Shown piece by piece: positions 1-5,685 of a DNA stretch of 5,825 bases (the stretch's first letter is position 1; every line of letters starts with the position of its first letter). A program made the translations under genes and the position numbers. The DNA is taken from NCBI GenBank assembly GCA_020201305.1, contig JAIVHC010000216.1, positions 1 through 5,825 of the forward strand, given 5' to 3'. The stretch comes from Geobacteraceae bacterium (GTDB taxonomy: Bacteria; Desulfobacterota; Desulfuromonadia; Desulfuromonadales; Desulfuromonadaceae). The notes beneath the pieces are model-generated. The model did no database searches and was not told the DNA's origin. It was given only the letters and a program-made list of their open reading frames with translations.

Positions 1-5
1 GCTAA

Positions 6-114
6 GCAAAAATTTCGCCCTACAAGGCCTGGTGGTTTTTCAGGGGCGAAGGCATACATCAGGTATGTCGAGGTCCTGAAAAAACGCCGTAACGCCGGAG
101 GGCGGACTTTTTGC
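6..114. repeat. Long imperfect palindromic intergenic element (REP/MITE-like)
   Basis: The two ends are inverted copies: GCAAAAATTTCGCCC at 6-20 against the reverse complement of 100-114 (GCAAAAAGTCCGCCC), 13 of 15 identical. Further in, TTTTTCAGG (36-44) mirrors CCTGAAAAA (75-83). At the centre CATAC (53-57) mirrors GTATG (63-67) around a 5-base loop, ATCAG. The whole stretch could therefore form one long interrupted hairpin in RNA or a cruciform in DNA. There is no open reading frame inside. Each end has a GC-rich arm next to a run of five A or T, so it could also act as a terminator in both directions, insulating the operon from whatever lies upstream. The repeat nature (multiple genomic copies) is inferred from the shape and not shown by this window. 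Confidence 0.6.
93..112 (+). terminator. Possible weak Rho-independent terminator of an upstream gene
   Basis: CGCC (93-96), a GGAG loop and GGCG (101-104) form a 4-bp GC hairpin, followed after GAC by TTTTT (108-112). The local stem is short. Termination would be more convincing if the larger palindrome (6-114) folds as a whole, since that also ends in the same T run. The reverse strand has an equivalent arrangement: the stem TTCGCCC (14-20) with GGGCGAA (44-50), then five T from the A run at 8-12. No gene that would use it is visible in the window. Confidence 0.3.
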
Positions 115-158
115 GACGCCATCAAGCCTAAAAGCCTGAAATACAGAGCAGATAGGCG

Positions 159-187
159 TTGAACCGAAACACATATTCTGTTCTAAT
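159..187 (+). promoter_or_regulatory. Predicted sigma70-type promoter with extended -10, upstream of mshI
   Basis: The -35 box TTGAAC (159-164) matches the TTGACA consensus at 4 of 6 positions. The -10 box TCTAAT (182-187) matches TATAAT at 5 of 6. The spacer is exactly 17 bases. The spacer end gives TGT before the -10 box (179-181), an extended -10 (TGn) element. Transcription would begin near 194, giving a leader of about 97 bases before the CTG start of mshI. This is the best promoter I can see in the non-coding region, and the genes that follow are packed too tightly for an obvious internal promoter. It is sequence-based only. Confidence 0.55.
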
Positions 188-193
188 GTGAGA

Positions 194-236
194 CTATGGC
201 TTTGGTGTGCGAGAGATCATAAAACTCACCCCATAG
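194..236 (+). other. Possible leader RNA stem-loop
   Basis: CTATGG (194-199) can pair with CCATAG (231-236), and GGTG (204-207) with CACC (227-230). The right arms are contiguous and the left arms are separated by a 4-base bulge (CTTT). The result is a 10-bp stem with a 19-base loop, beginning at about the predicted transcription start. The right arm takes in part of the first 11-bp repeat. It does not resemble a riboswitch class that I can recognise, and no GEMM-type c-di-GMP motif is evident. It may be chance. Confidence 0.3.
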
Positions 237-261
237 CACCCCAATAGCACCCACATAGCAC
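229..261 (+). repeat. Three tandem 11-bp repeats before mshI
   Basis: CCCCATAGCAC (229-239), CCCAATAGCAC (240-250) and CCACATAGCAC (251-261) follow each other without a gap. The heptamer ATAGCAC is invariant and starts at 233, 244 and 255. The unit is close to one DNA helical turn, so a protein reading the repeats would bind one face of the DNA. The array lies downstream of the predicted promoter and 17 bases ahead of the Shine-Dalgarno sequence. It could be a regulator-binding array or an RNA-binding site in the leader. No function is known to me. Confidence 0.7.
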
Positions 262-278
262 ATATCTACCTTATCTCT

Positions 279-285
279 AAGGAGG
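279..285 (+). promoter_or_regulatory. Strong Shine-Dalgarno sequence that fixes the mshI start
   Basis: AAGGAGG is a near-perfect complement of the 16S rRNA 3' end. The in-frame CTG at 291 lies 5 bases after it. The only other near-cognate codon in range is ATT 297 (11 bases). No ATG, GTG or TTG is in frame between the upstream stop (TAG 234-236) and GTG 426. This site is the main reason for placing the mshI start at 291. Confidence 0.75.
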
Positions 286-290
286 CTGTT

Positions 291-1283
291 CTGAAGATTC
301 TCTCGCGCCGCAAAAAACAACAGCGCTGCGTTGGTTTAGCCCTGTGCCCTGATGGTCTTGGCGTAGTCCTCCTCTCCAGAAATACCGCCGGAGCGCAGGT
401 CCCGACCCTCGAGCACGCCGCGCACGTGTGTTGCAGTACCACAGAATACGCCGCCACCCTGCAACAGATGCTTGATGGGTTTAACCTCGATGGCGCCCCG
501 TGCGTTGCGGTAATGCCGCGTGGCAGCTACAACCTCATGCAGACCGAGCTCCCCTCTATCCCGGCGGATGAACTCCAGGATGCGGTCCGCTGGCAGATCC
601 GTGACCTCCTCGATTTTCCTGTTAATGACGCCGTTATCGAAACCATCGCGTTTGACGACACCGCCAACGGTCAGCCCCTCTCCTTTGCCGTAGCGGCGCA
701 GCGTAGTAAAATCCAGGATCTGGTAGGCGTGGTACGTGACGGTGCGGGGCTGAACCTGCGTGCCATCGATATCCCCGAATTGAGCCTGCGCGCTTTACTC
801 AAAGAGATAGATGGGAGCGAGCAGGGGCTGGCGCTGCTGATCCTGTGGGAGAATGCAGGCCTGGTGGTTATCACCAGAGGGGAGGAACTGTGCATGGCAC
901 GTAAAGTGGGAGTCGGCCTTGAGGCGCTTTTGAACGCCGCAGATCCGGACGCCGCTGCGGGAGTGGATATCTCCATGGCGCAACAGGAACTCCTCGACGA
1001 AGCGATCCTCGACATCCAGCGCTCCCTCGACTTCTATGAGAGCAACGTGGCGCGGCGTCCGGTGCGCAAGGTTCTGATCGCCCCCCTGGGGGCACCCCTG
1101 CCGGGGCTGCTCGAATACCTGGACACCTACCTGAACCCCGAGGTGGGCTTTCTCGATCTGAATCCGCTGTTCGAGCACACCCACCCGCGCGAAAATGACG
1201 CCCAACATGGTACCGAACAGATTACGCCCCAGCTCCTTCCCGCTATCAGTGCTGCGATGCGCGCCTTTGAGATGCTGCCATGA
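291..1283 (+). CDS. mshI: MSHA biogenesis protein MshI (PilM-like), CTG start
   Basis: Role from family knowledge: MshI is the cytoplasmic PilM-like member of the MSHA pilus alignment complex, docking on the N-terminal tail of the PilN-like partner. As read here it has 330 residues, no signal peptide and no membrane segment. The start is CTG 291, 5 bases after AAGGAGG. It yields a basic N-terminus (KILSRRKKQQR) and a first beta-strand region around residues 14-28 (VGLALCPDGLGVVLL), as expected for a PilM/actin-like fold. Starting at GTG 426 would delete 45 residues including that strand. The stretch 87-110, containing LPSIPADE and WQIRDLLDFP, is the typical MshI core. The first strand lacks the glycine-rich D-I-G-S type phosphate loop of PilM, so nucleotide binding may be degenerate (inference). 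The stop overlaps the next start as ATGA. The family call is confident; the exact start less so. Confidence 0.88.
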   Translation: MKILSRRKKQQRCVGLALCPDGLGVVLLSRNTAGAQVPTLEHAAHVCCSTTEYAATLQQMLDGFNLDGAPCVAVMPRGSYNLMQTELPSIPADELQDAVRWQIRDLLDFPVNDAVIETIAFDDTANGQPLSFAVAAQRSKIQDLVGVVRDGAGLNLRAIDIPELSLRALLKEIDGSEQGLALLILWENAGLVVITRGEELCMARKVGVGLEALLNAADPDAAAGVDISMAQQELLDEAILDIQRSLDFYESNVARRPVRKVLIAPLGAPLPGLLEYLDTYLNPEVGFLDLNPLFEHTHPRENDAQHGTEQITPQLLPAISAAMRAFEMLP

Positions 1284-1885
1284 AACATATCGATCTGTAT
1301 CACAAGGAGTTTCAGCCCTATCGCACCCCGGCGCTGGTGCGCTTCCTCCAGGTTGCGGCCATCGTGCTGCTCCTGGGCGCGATCGGGGTCTACTTCTGGC
1401 ATACTGCGCGGGTTGCCGAGCTTCAAACGCGCCTGCAGCAGGCTGAGTCCACCTCCAACCAACTCAACACCGAACTCAGCAGCATAGAACAACGCCTCAA
1501 GGCGCAACAATCAGATCCGCGCCTCGAGCGCAGAATCAGCTCCCTGCGCCAGAAGCTCAAGGTCCAGCGCCCCCTGTTTGACACCCTCGAACACATGAGC
1601 TCGCGCAGAGGACAGAGCATCGAGGTGCTCACAACCCTGGCACAGCAACCCCTGCCCGAGGTGTGGTTCACCCGCATTCACCTGGATACGCACGCTTCCA
1701 ACGTCCGGCTCGAGGGTGCCGGGCTCGATCCGGGGCGGATCTCGCGCGCTTTTGACACCCTCATGGCCCAACAGGTGTTTGCTGGGCAGGATTTCTCCCA
1801 CCTTCGGATCGAGCGCGATGAAGAGGGCCTGTATCAGTTCATCCTCATCCTCGCGACTCGTGTCAATGTAGAGGAGCGCCCATGA
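1280..1885 (+). CDS. mshI2: PilN-like MSHA assembly protein (MshI2-type)
   Basis: A bitopic inner-membrane protein of 201 residues. The short cytoplasmic N-terminus starts MKHIDLYHKEFQP, like the INLY-type PilM-binding tail of PilN proteins. A transmembrane helix follows at about 21-40 (FLQVAAIVLLLGAIGVYFW). Then comes a Gln/Glu/Leu-rich coiled coil at about 42-90 and a compact periplasmic alpha/beta domain, with VWFTRIHLD near the middle, characteristic of PilN/GspL-type folds. By family knowledge it bridges cytoplasmic MshI to the PilO-like MshJ. The start ATG overlaps the mshI stop (ATGA). The Shine-Dalgarno is weak (GAGAT), which suggests coupling to mshI translation. The end overlaps the next ORF the same way. 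The name mshI2 follows Shewanella-type usage; pilN-like is an equally fair label. Confidence 0.85.
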   Translation: MKHIDLYHKEFQPYRTPALVRFLQVAAIVLLLGAIGVYFWHTARVAELQTRLQQAESTSNQLNTELSSIEQRLKAQQSDPRLERRISSLRQKLKVQRPLFDTLEHMSSRRGQSIEVLTTLAQQPLPEVWFTRIHLDTHASNVRLEGAGLDPGRISRAFDTLMAQQVFAGQDFSHLRIERDEEGLYQFILILATRVNVEERP

Positions 1886-2622
1886 AGAGTGGAGCCGAAA
1901 TAATCGCGCCGCTGAAAAACTGGTTCCTTGGCCTCAACAAGCGCGAGCGCATCATGGTCGCGGGGGCGGCGTTGCTGGTACCCGTTTATCTGCTGACTGT
2001 CCTGGTTATAACCCCGGCGATGGATGAATACCGCACGCTGGAGCAGCGCCTCGAAACGCGGCAGCGTAACAACACCGATCTCACGCAACAGATAAGCGAA
2101 CTGAGTACTGCGTTGCAGCGCAGCCCCAACAGCAGGCAGCGCAAAGAAATCGAGCGCCTCGAACAACAACTGTCTGAATTGCACACCGAGGTGGGAGCGC
2201 ACCTTGATGCCCTGGTAGCGCCGGAGCAGATGCCCACAATTCTGCGCCGTCTATTGCAGCACCATCCGGGTCTTACGTTGCGCAGCATCCACAACACCCC
2301 GGCGCAGATCATCCGCGCAACAAACAATGCCACATCAGATAAGGAACAAAAAGCGGACGCCGATTTAAGTACCGGGGCGAAGAGTCGAAAAGAACAGGTA
2401 GAACAGCTGTATCGTCAGCCTCTGGTTCTGGAGTTGGAAGGTCCATACCTGGATATACTCGAATATGTGGGAAAGATCCATGCCTGGCCGGAACATATGT
2501 TTATTGATTCCGTTGATATAAGCATGGATGAATACCCGCGTAATATCATCACCCTGCAGGTCTCGAGTATCAGCACCGCAGAAAGCCTGTTGCGCGGCAG
2601 CAGCATGGGAGGGGAACTATGA
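1882..2622 (+). CDS. mshJ: MSHA biogenesis protein MshJ (PilO-like)
   Basis: A 246-residue single-pass inner-membrane protein. The N-terminus contains the motif WFLGLNKRERIM typical of MshJ/GspM/PilO proteins, followed by a transmembrane helix at about 24-43 ending in ITPAMDEY. A long Gln/Glu/Arg/Leu-rich coiled coil covers about 46-110, and a periplasmic ferredoxin-like domain follows, with LVLELEGPYLDILEYV near the C-terminal third. A polar, charged, low-complexity stretch at about residues 147-172 interrupts that domain region and looks like a flexible loop. By family knowledge it pairs with the PilN-like protein and contacts MshK. The start has a clear GAGGAG (1871-1876), 5 bases before the ATG, and overlaps the preceding stop as ATGA. 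It overlaps mshK likewise. Confidence 0.87.
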   Translation: MKSGAEIIAPLKNWFLGLNKRERIMVAGAALLVPVYLLTVLVITPAMDEYRTLEQRLETRQRNNTDLTQQISELSTALQRSPNSRQRKEIERLEQQLSELHTEVGAHLDALVAPEQMPTILRRLLQHHPGLTLRSIHNTPAQIIRATNNATSDKEQKADADLSTGAKSRKEQVEQLYRQPLVLELEGPYLDILEYVGKIHAWPEHMFIDSVDISMDEYPRNIITLQVSSISTAESLLRGSSMGGEL

Positions 2623-2996
2623 TTTCTGTGCGACCTTCTGGACTCCCGACGCTGCTTATCATTGCGGGCGCGTTATGCGCAGCCCTTGCCATACCCGCCC
2701 CCGCCAAGGCGCAGCTCCATGACCCCATGCGCCCCGGACGTGCATCCTTACACCATGTTACTGACGCTGAAGTTGATGTCGAGGATGAAGCAGCGCTGCC
2801 TCCACTGAATGCGATACTCATAGGTGCGAATTCCAAAGTTGCGATTTTTGCAGATCAGCGCGTCTCTGAAGGAGAGCGCATCGGTCGCTTCCGCGTCACC
2901 CGCATTCACCCCGGGAGGGTTGAACTTTCCGATGGCGAAACCCATCTGGAGCGCCGTCTGTTCCCTGTAATAACCGCTATTGAGGATAAAAGATGA
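2619..2996 (+). CDS. mshK: MSHA biogenesis protein MshK (PilP/GspC-like periplasmic protein)
   Basis: A short protein of 125 residues with a Sec signal peptide: a hydrophobic core at about 11-25 and a probable AKA cleavage site after residue 31, leaving QLHDPMRPG. DPMRP (35-39) is the conserved DP-x-RP motif at the start of mature MshK proteins. The rest (about 58-118, with ILIGANSKVAIFADQ and GERIGRFRVTRI) resembles the beta-rich homology-region domain of GspC/PilP, which touches the secretin N-domains. It therefore probably links MshJ in the inner membrane to MshL (inference from homologous systems). There is no lipobox, so it should be soluble or held by its partners. GGGAGGGG (2607-2614) lies 4 bases before the ATG. 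Both ends overlap neighbours as ATGA. Confidence 0.87.
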   Translation: MISVRPSGLPTLLIIAGALCAALAIPAPAKAQLHDPMRPGRASLHHVTDAEVDVEDEAALPPLNAILIGANSKVAIFADQRVSEGERIGRFRVTRIHPGRVELSDGETHLERRLFPVITAIEDKR

Positions 2997-4747
2997 TAAA
3001 CTACTCAGCCCTGAATACACCGCGCCCTACATTCGCTTCCGCCCCTGTCAGGCAGGCTCTTTTGTTTGTTGCCGCAGGAGCCATCCTCCTCTTGTGCGGC
3101 GCATGCAGCAGTGCCACCCCTCCGGCGGCCAAGCCCAGCGCCACGCGCACTTCCATCACCCAGGCGCTTGGCCCCAATGCCACTGCGGCACACGAGACCC
3201 CGCAAACAAACGTCCAGATACCGGAGGAGGTCAATCGCGCCCTCCTGCCCCCTCTGAACCCCCGGAGTGAAACAACACCACAGACCTTCGACGTCGCAGC
3301 CGACGGGGTAAATGCACGCGCCTTCTTTGCCGGACTTGCGGCCGAAACCCGCACCAACGTGGTGGTGCATCCGGATATCAGCGGGAGCATCAGCCTCAAC
3401 CTCCGCGATGTCACCCTCGAGGAAACCCTCAATATCGTGCGCGAAGTGTACGGCTACTACCACATGCCCATCAGCGGCGGATATCAGATCCTCCCCCACC
3501 GCATTCAGACGCGCATCTTCGAGGTGGACTATCTGACCCTGAAGCGCAGCGGCTCCTCCTCCACGCGCGTGAGTTCGGGGCAGGTTTCCGATGGAGCGGA
3601 TTCCAACGGCTACTCGGATAACGACAATGCCAGCACCGGGAGTTCCAATCGCTCATCCATCTCCGGCAGCCGCATCAATACCGAATCCGAGTCCGATTTC
3701 TGGCCCGAGCTCAGGCAGACCCTCACCGCCCTGGTGGGTGAAAAGGAGGGTCGTAATGTTATCCTGCAGCCCCATGCTGGCCTCGTGGTGGTGCGCGCCA
3801 TGCCGGATGAACTCGATCTGGTAGCACAGTATCTGGACCGCACCCAGGGGAGTCTGCAGCGCCAGGTGATCCTCGAAGCTAAAATCATTGAAGTGGAACT
3901 CGGGGACAAGTTTCAGAGCGGCATCAACTGGGGTGCGTTAGTTCATAATGGTGACAACACGGGCACTTTTGGACAGATAGGCGGCGGTTCTGTATTTAAG
4001 GATGGGGTGAGTTCTATTTCGGGAAATCTCTCCAATCTGAATCCAGCTACACCGACCCCCATGGATGGACTCGTATCCAGCGCCTTTGGGGGCGTATTCA
4101 GTGCTGCGCTCCGGTTCGACGATTTTCAGGCCTTTATCGAAGCTGCGGAAACCCAGGGCGATGTACACGTACTTTCGAGCCCGCGCGTCTCCACCATCAA
4201 CAATCAGAAGGCGGTCATCAAGGTGGGCAATGACGAGTTCTTCGTCACCGATGTCTCCAGCGACACCGTCACCGGCACCACCACTACCACCACCCCGGAT
4301 ATCACCCTGACCCCGTTCTTCTCCGGCATCGCCCTCGATGTCACGCCGCAGATCAGCGCGGATGGTCAGATCACCCTGCATATCCATCCCACCGTGAGTG
4401 AGGTTAAGGATCAGACCAAGATCATCACCGTGAGTGGGCAGGAACAGTCTCTGCCCCTGGCCTTCAGCAGCGTGCGTGAGTCGGATACCATTGTGCGTGC
4501 AGAGAGCGGCCAGGTGGTAGTGATCGGCGGACTCATGAAAGAAGAAACCCGCAACGAAAAAGCGGGGGTGCCATGGCTGGGACGCATCCCCGGCGTGGGA
4601 GCGCTGTTTCGCCAGCAGCGTGATTCCGACACCAAGAGCGAGCTCGTGATCCTCCTGCGCCCGCAGGTGGTGCAGAACTCCGCCGACTGGAACCGCGCCA
4701 TGGAAGCGAGCAGCACGCGCATCCAACGCATGAACACACGGAATTAA
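2993..4747 (+). CDS. mshL: MSHA outer-membrane secretin MshL
   Basis: This is the outer-membrane pore for the MSHA pilus, expected to assemble as a ring of many copies. It has 584 residues. An N-terminal signal segment (hydrophobic 22-34) ends in LLLCGAC, and Cys38 is a possible lipid attachment site although the -3 residue is Cys and not Leu. A secretin N-terminal (STN-like) domain spans about 98-170, with NVVVHPDISG at 122-131. A Ser/Gly/Asn-rich linker at about 186-234 is followed by a second N-domain. The secretin beta-barrel core starts at about 289 (QRQVILEAKIIEVEL) and includes a six-Thr run at 429-434. The core ends with the secretin signature: VPWLGRIPGVGALF (526-539), then LVILLRP (551-557). 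The C-terminus is short, with no obvious pilotin-binding extension. The ATG overlaps the mshK stop, with GAGG 7 bases upstream. The gene is intact and confidently assigned. Confidence 0.95.
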   Translation: MINYSALNTPRPTFASAPVRQALLFVAAGAILLLCGACSSATPPAAKPSATRTSITQALGPNATAAHETPQTNVQIPEEVNRALLPPLNPRSETTPQTFDVAADGVNARAFFAGLAAETRTNVVVHPDISGSISLNLRDVTLEETLNIVREVYGYYHMPISGGYQILPHRIQTRIFEVDYLTLKRSGSSSTRVSSGQVSDGADSNGYSDNDNASTGSSNRSSISGSRINTESESDFWPELRQTLTALVGEKEGRNVILQPHAGLVVVRAMPDELDLVAQYLDRTQGSLQRQVILEAKIIEVELGDKFQSGINWGALVHNGDNTGTFGQIGGGSVFKDGVSSISGNLSNLNPATPTPMDGLVSSAFGGVFSAALRFDDFQAFIEAAETQGDVHVLSSPRVSTINNQKAVIKVGNDEFFVTDVSSDTVTGTTTTTTPDITLTPFFSGIALDVTPQISADGQITLHIHPTVSEVKDQTKIITVSGQEQSLPLAFSSVRESDTIVRAESGQVVVIGGLMKEETRNEKAGVPWLGRIPGVGALFRQQRDSDTKSELVILLRPQVVQNSADWNRAMEASSTRIQRMNTRN

Positions 4748-4752
4748 AGCGC

Positions 4753-5685
4753 ATGTCCCCGGCGTTTGATCTCACATATCTGAAGCACTTCGGCCTGGAT
4801 GAACATCCGTTCAGCCTCACGCCCGATACGAGTTTTTACTACCCCACCTTGAGCGGGCGCGAAGCGGGGAATGTCCTCCTCGTTGCCCTCGCCAACCACG
4901 AGGGGATCGTAAAAATCAGCGGCGAGGTAGGCACCGGCAAGACCATGTTGTGCCGCAAACTCCTCAACGATCTGCCCGGAGACATTGTCACCGCCTTCAT
5001 CCCCAACCCGGCGCTGCAGCCGCAACCCCTCTTCCACACCATTGCCACGGAACTCGGCCTCACCCCCGCCCCGCAGGAGCGTTTTGCAGCTCTGGGGCAG
5101 ATGTTGCAGCGCCACCTGATTGAACTCCGCGCCGCAGGGAAACGCGCCCTCGTATGTGTGGATGAAGCGCAGGCGATGCCGGATAAAAGCCTCGAAGCGC
5201 TGCGCCTTCTCACCAATGTGGAGACGGAAAAACACAAGCTGTTGCAGGTTGTTCTCTTCGCGCAGCCGGAACTGGATGAGCGCCTGCAACAGCCACACTT
5301 ACGCCAATTGCGCCAACGCATCAGTTTCAGCTATACCCTTTCTCCCCTCCAGGACAACAGCACCGCCGGGTATCTTAACTTTCGCCTCAAGCAGGCGGGC
5401 TACCGCGGGGCGCCGTTGTTTAAACCGCGGACGCTACGTCTGTTGCACCAAGCCTCGGGCGGCATCCCGCGCCTGCTCAACATTCTCGCGCACAAAGCGC
5501 TCCTCGCCGCGTATGGTGAAGGGATGTGGCAGATCAAACCATCTCATGTGCGCGCCGCTATCCACGATACCCAAGGGGTTAAGCTCCCCCCTTCGAGGCT
5601 CAAGCTCGGCCTTATTACAGGTGGAGTCAGTCTGATTCTGGCAGTGTGTTTCCTCCTGGGTAGGTACTGGGGAGGGAGTCTATGA
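4753..5685 (+). CDS. mshM: MSHA biogenesis AAA+ ATPase MshM (ExeA-like), membrane-anchored
   Basis: A 310-residue ATPase. The N-terminus has HFGLDEHPFSLTPD (12-25), the hallmark of the ExeA/MshM family. Walker A is GEVGTGKT (57-64). Walker B is ALVCVDEAQ (132-140), with the catalytic Glu138 in the DEAQ form. A sensor-1-like segment VVLFAQPEL follows at 166-174, and the GIPRLLNILAHKALLAAY region belongs to the C-terminal helical lid. A single hydrophobic helix at about 285-302 (LGLITGGVSLILAVCFLL) ends the protein and should anchor it in the inner membrane. No peptidoglycan-binding domain follows, unlike ExeA. ExeA helps assemble the cognate secretin through peptidoglycan; a similar role for MshL is inferred. 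It starts 5 bases after the mshL stop with only a weak Shine-Dalgarno, and overlaps mshN as ATGA. Confidence 0.92.
   Translation: MSPAFDLTYLKHFGLDEHPFSLTPDTSFYYPTLSGREAGNVLLVALANHEGIVKISGEVGTGKTMLCRKLLNDLPGDIVTAFIPNPALQPQPLFHTIATELGLTPAPQERFAALGQMLQRHLIELRAAGKRALVCVDEAQAMPDKSLEALRLLTNVETEKHKLLQVVLFAQPELDERLQQPHLRQLRQRISFSYTLSPLQDNSTAGYLNFRLKQAGYRGAPLFKPRTLRLLHQASGGIPRLLNILAHKALLAAYGEGMWQIKPSHVRAAIHDTQGVKLPPSRLKLGLITGGVSLILAVCFLLGRYWGGSL
5671..5675 (+). promoter_or_regulatory. Shine-Dalgarno sequence of mshN
   Basis: GGAGG lies within the last codons of mshM, 6 bases before the mshN ATG. It is clearly stronger than the signals ahead of the PilN-like gene and mshM, so mshN should be initiated efficiently in its own right as well as by coupling through the ATGA overlap. 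Confidence 0.7.

Noticed and set aside
196..222. Eight-codon upstream frame (ATG 196 to TAA 220-222) as a leader peptide
   Set aside because: It begins 2 bases after the predicted transcription start with no ribosome-binding site, and shows no run of regulatory codons. Probably chance.
1..290. c-di-GMP (GEMM) or other known riboswitch in the leader
   Set aside because: I looked for the conserved GEMM core and similar motifs because pili are often under such control, but saw none in the predicted leader.
266..457. Minus-strand 63-codon frame across the mshI start
   Set aside because: It overlaps the conserved mshI N-terminus and Shine-Dalgarno, and has no recognisable protein features.
4277..4294. 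ACC-type triplet run in mshL as a phase-variable microsatellite
   Set aside because: The unit is three bases, so slippage keeps the frame. Thr-rich stretches at this place are, as I recall, common in MshL proteins.
3938..4726. Long minus-strand open frame (262 codons) opposite mshL
   Set aside because: It lies wholly antisense to the secretin core, whose motifs are intact. The translation looks like a shadow of GC-rich codons (many His/Gly/Asp) with no recognisable domain.
4744..5298. Minus-strand open frame (184 codons) opposite mshM
   Set aside because: It is antisense to the Walker A and B region of a clear AAA+ protein, and has no convincing ribosome site or domain. Treated as a shadow.
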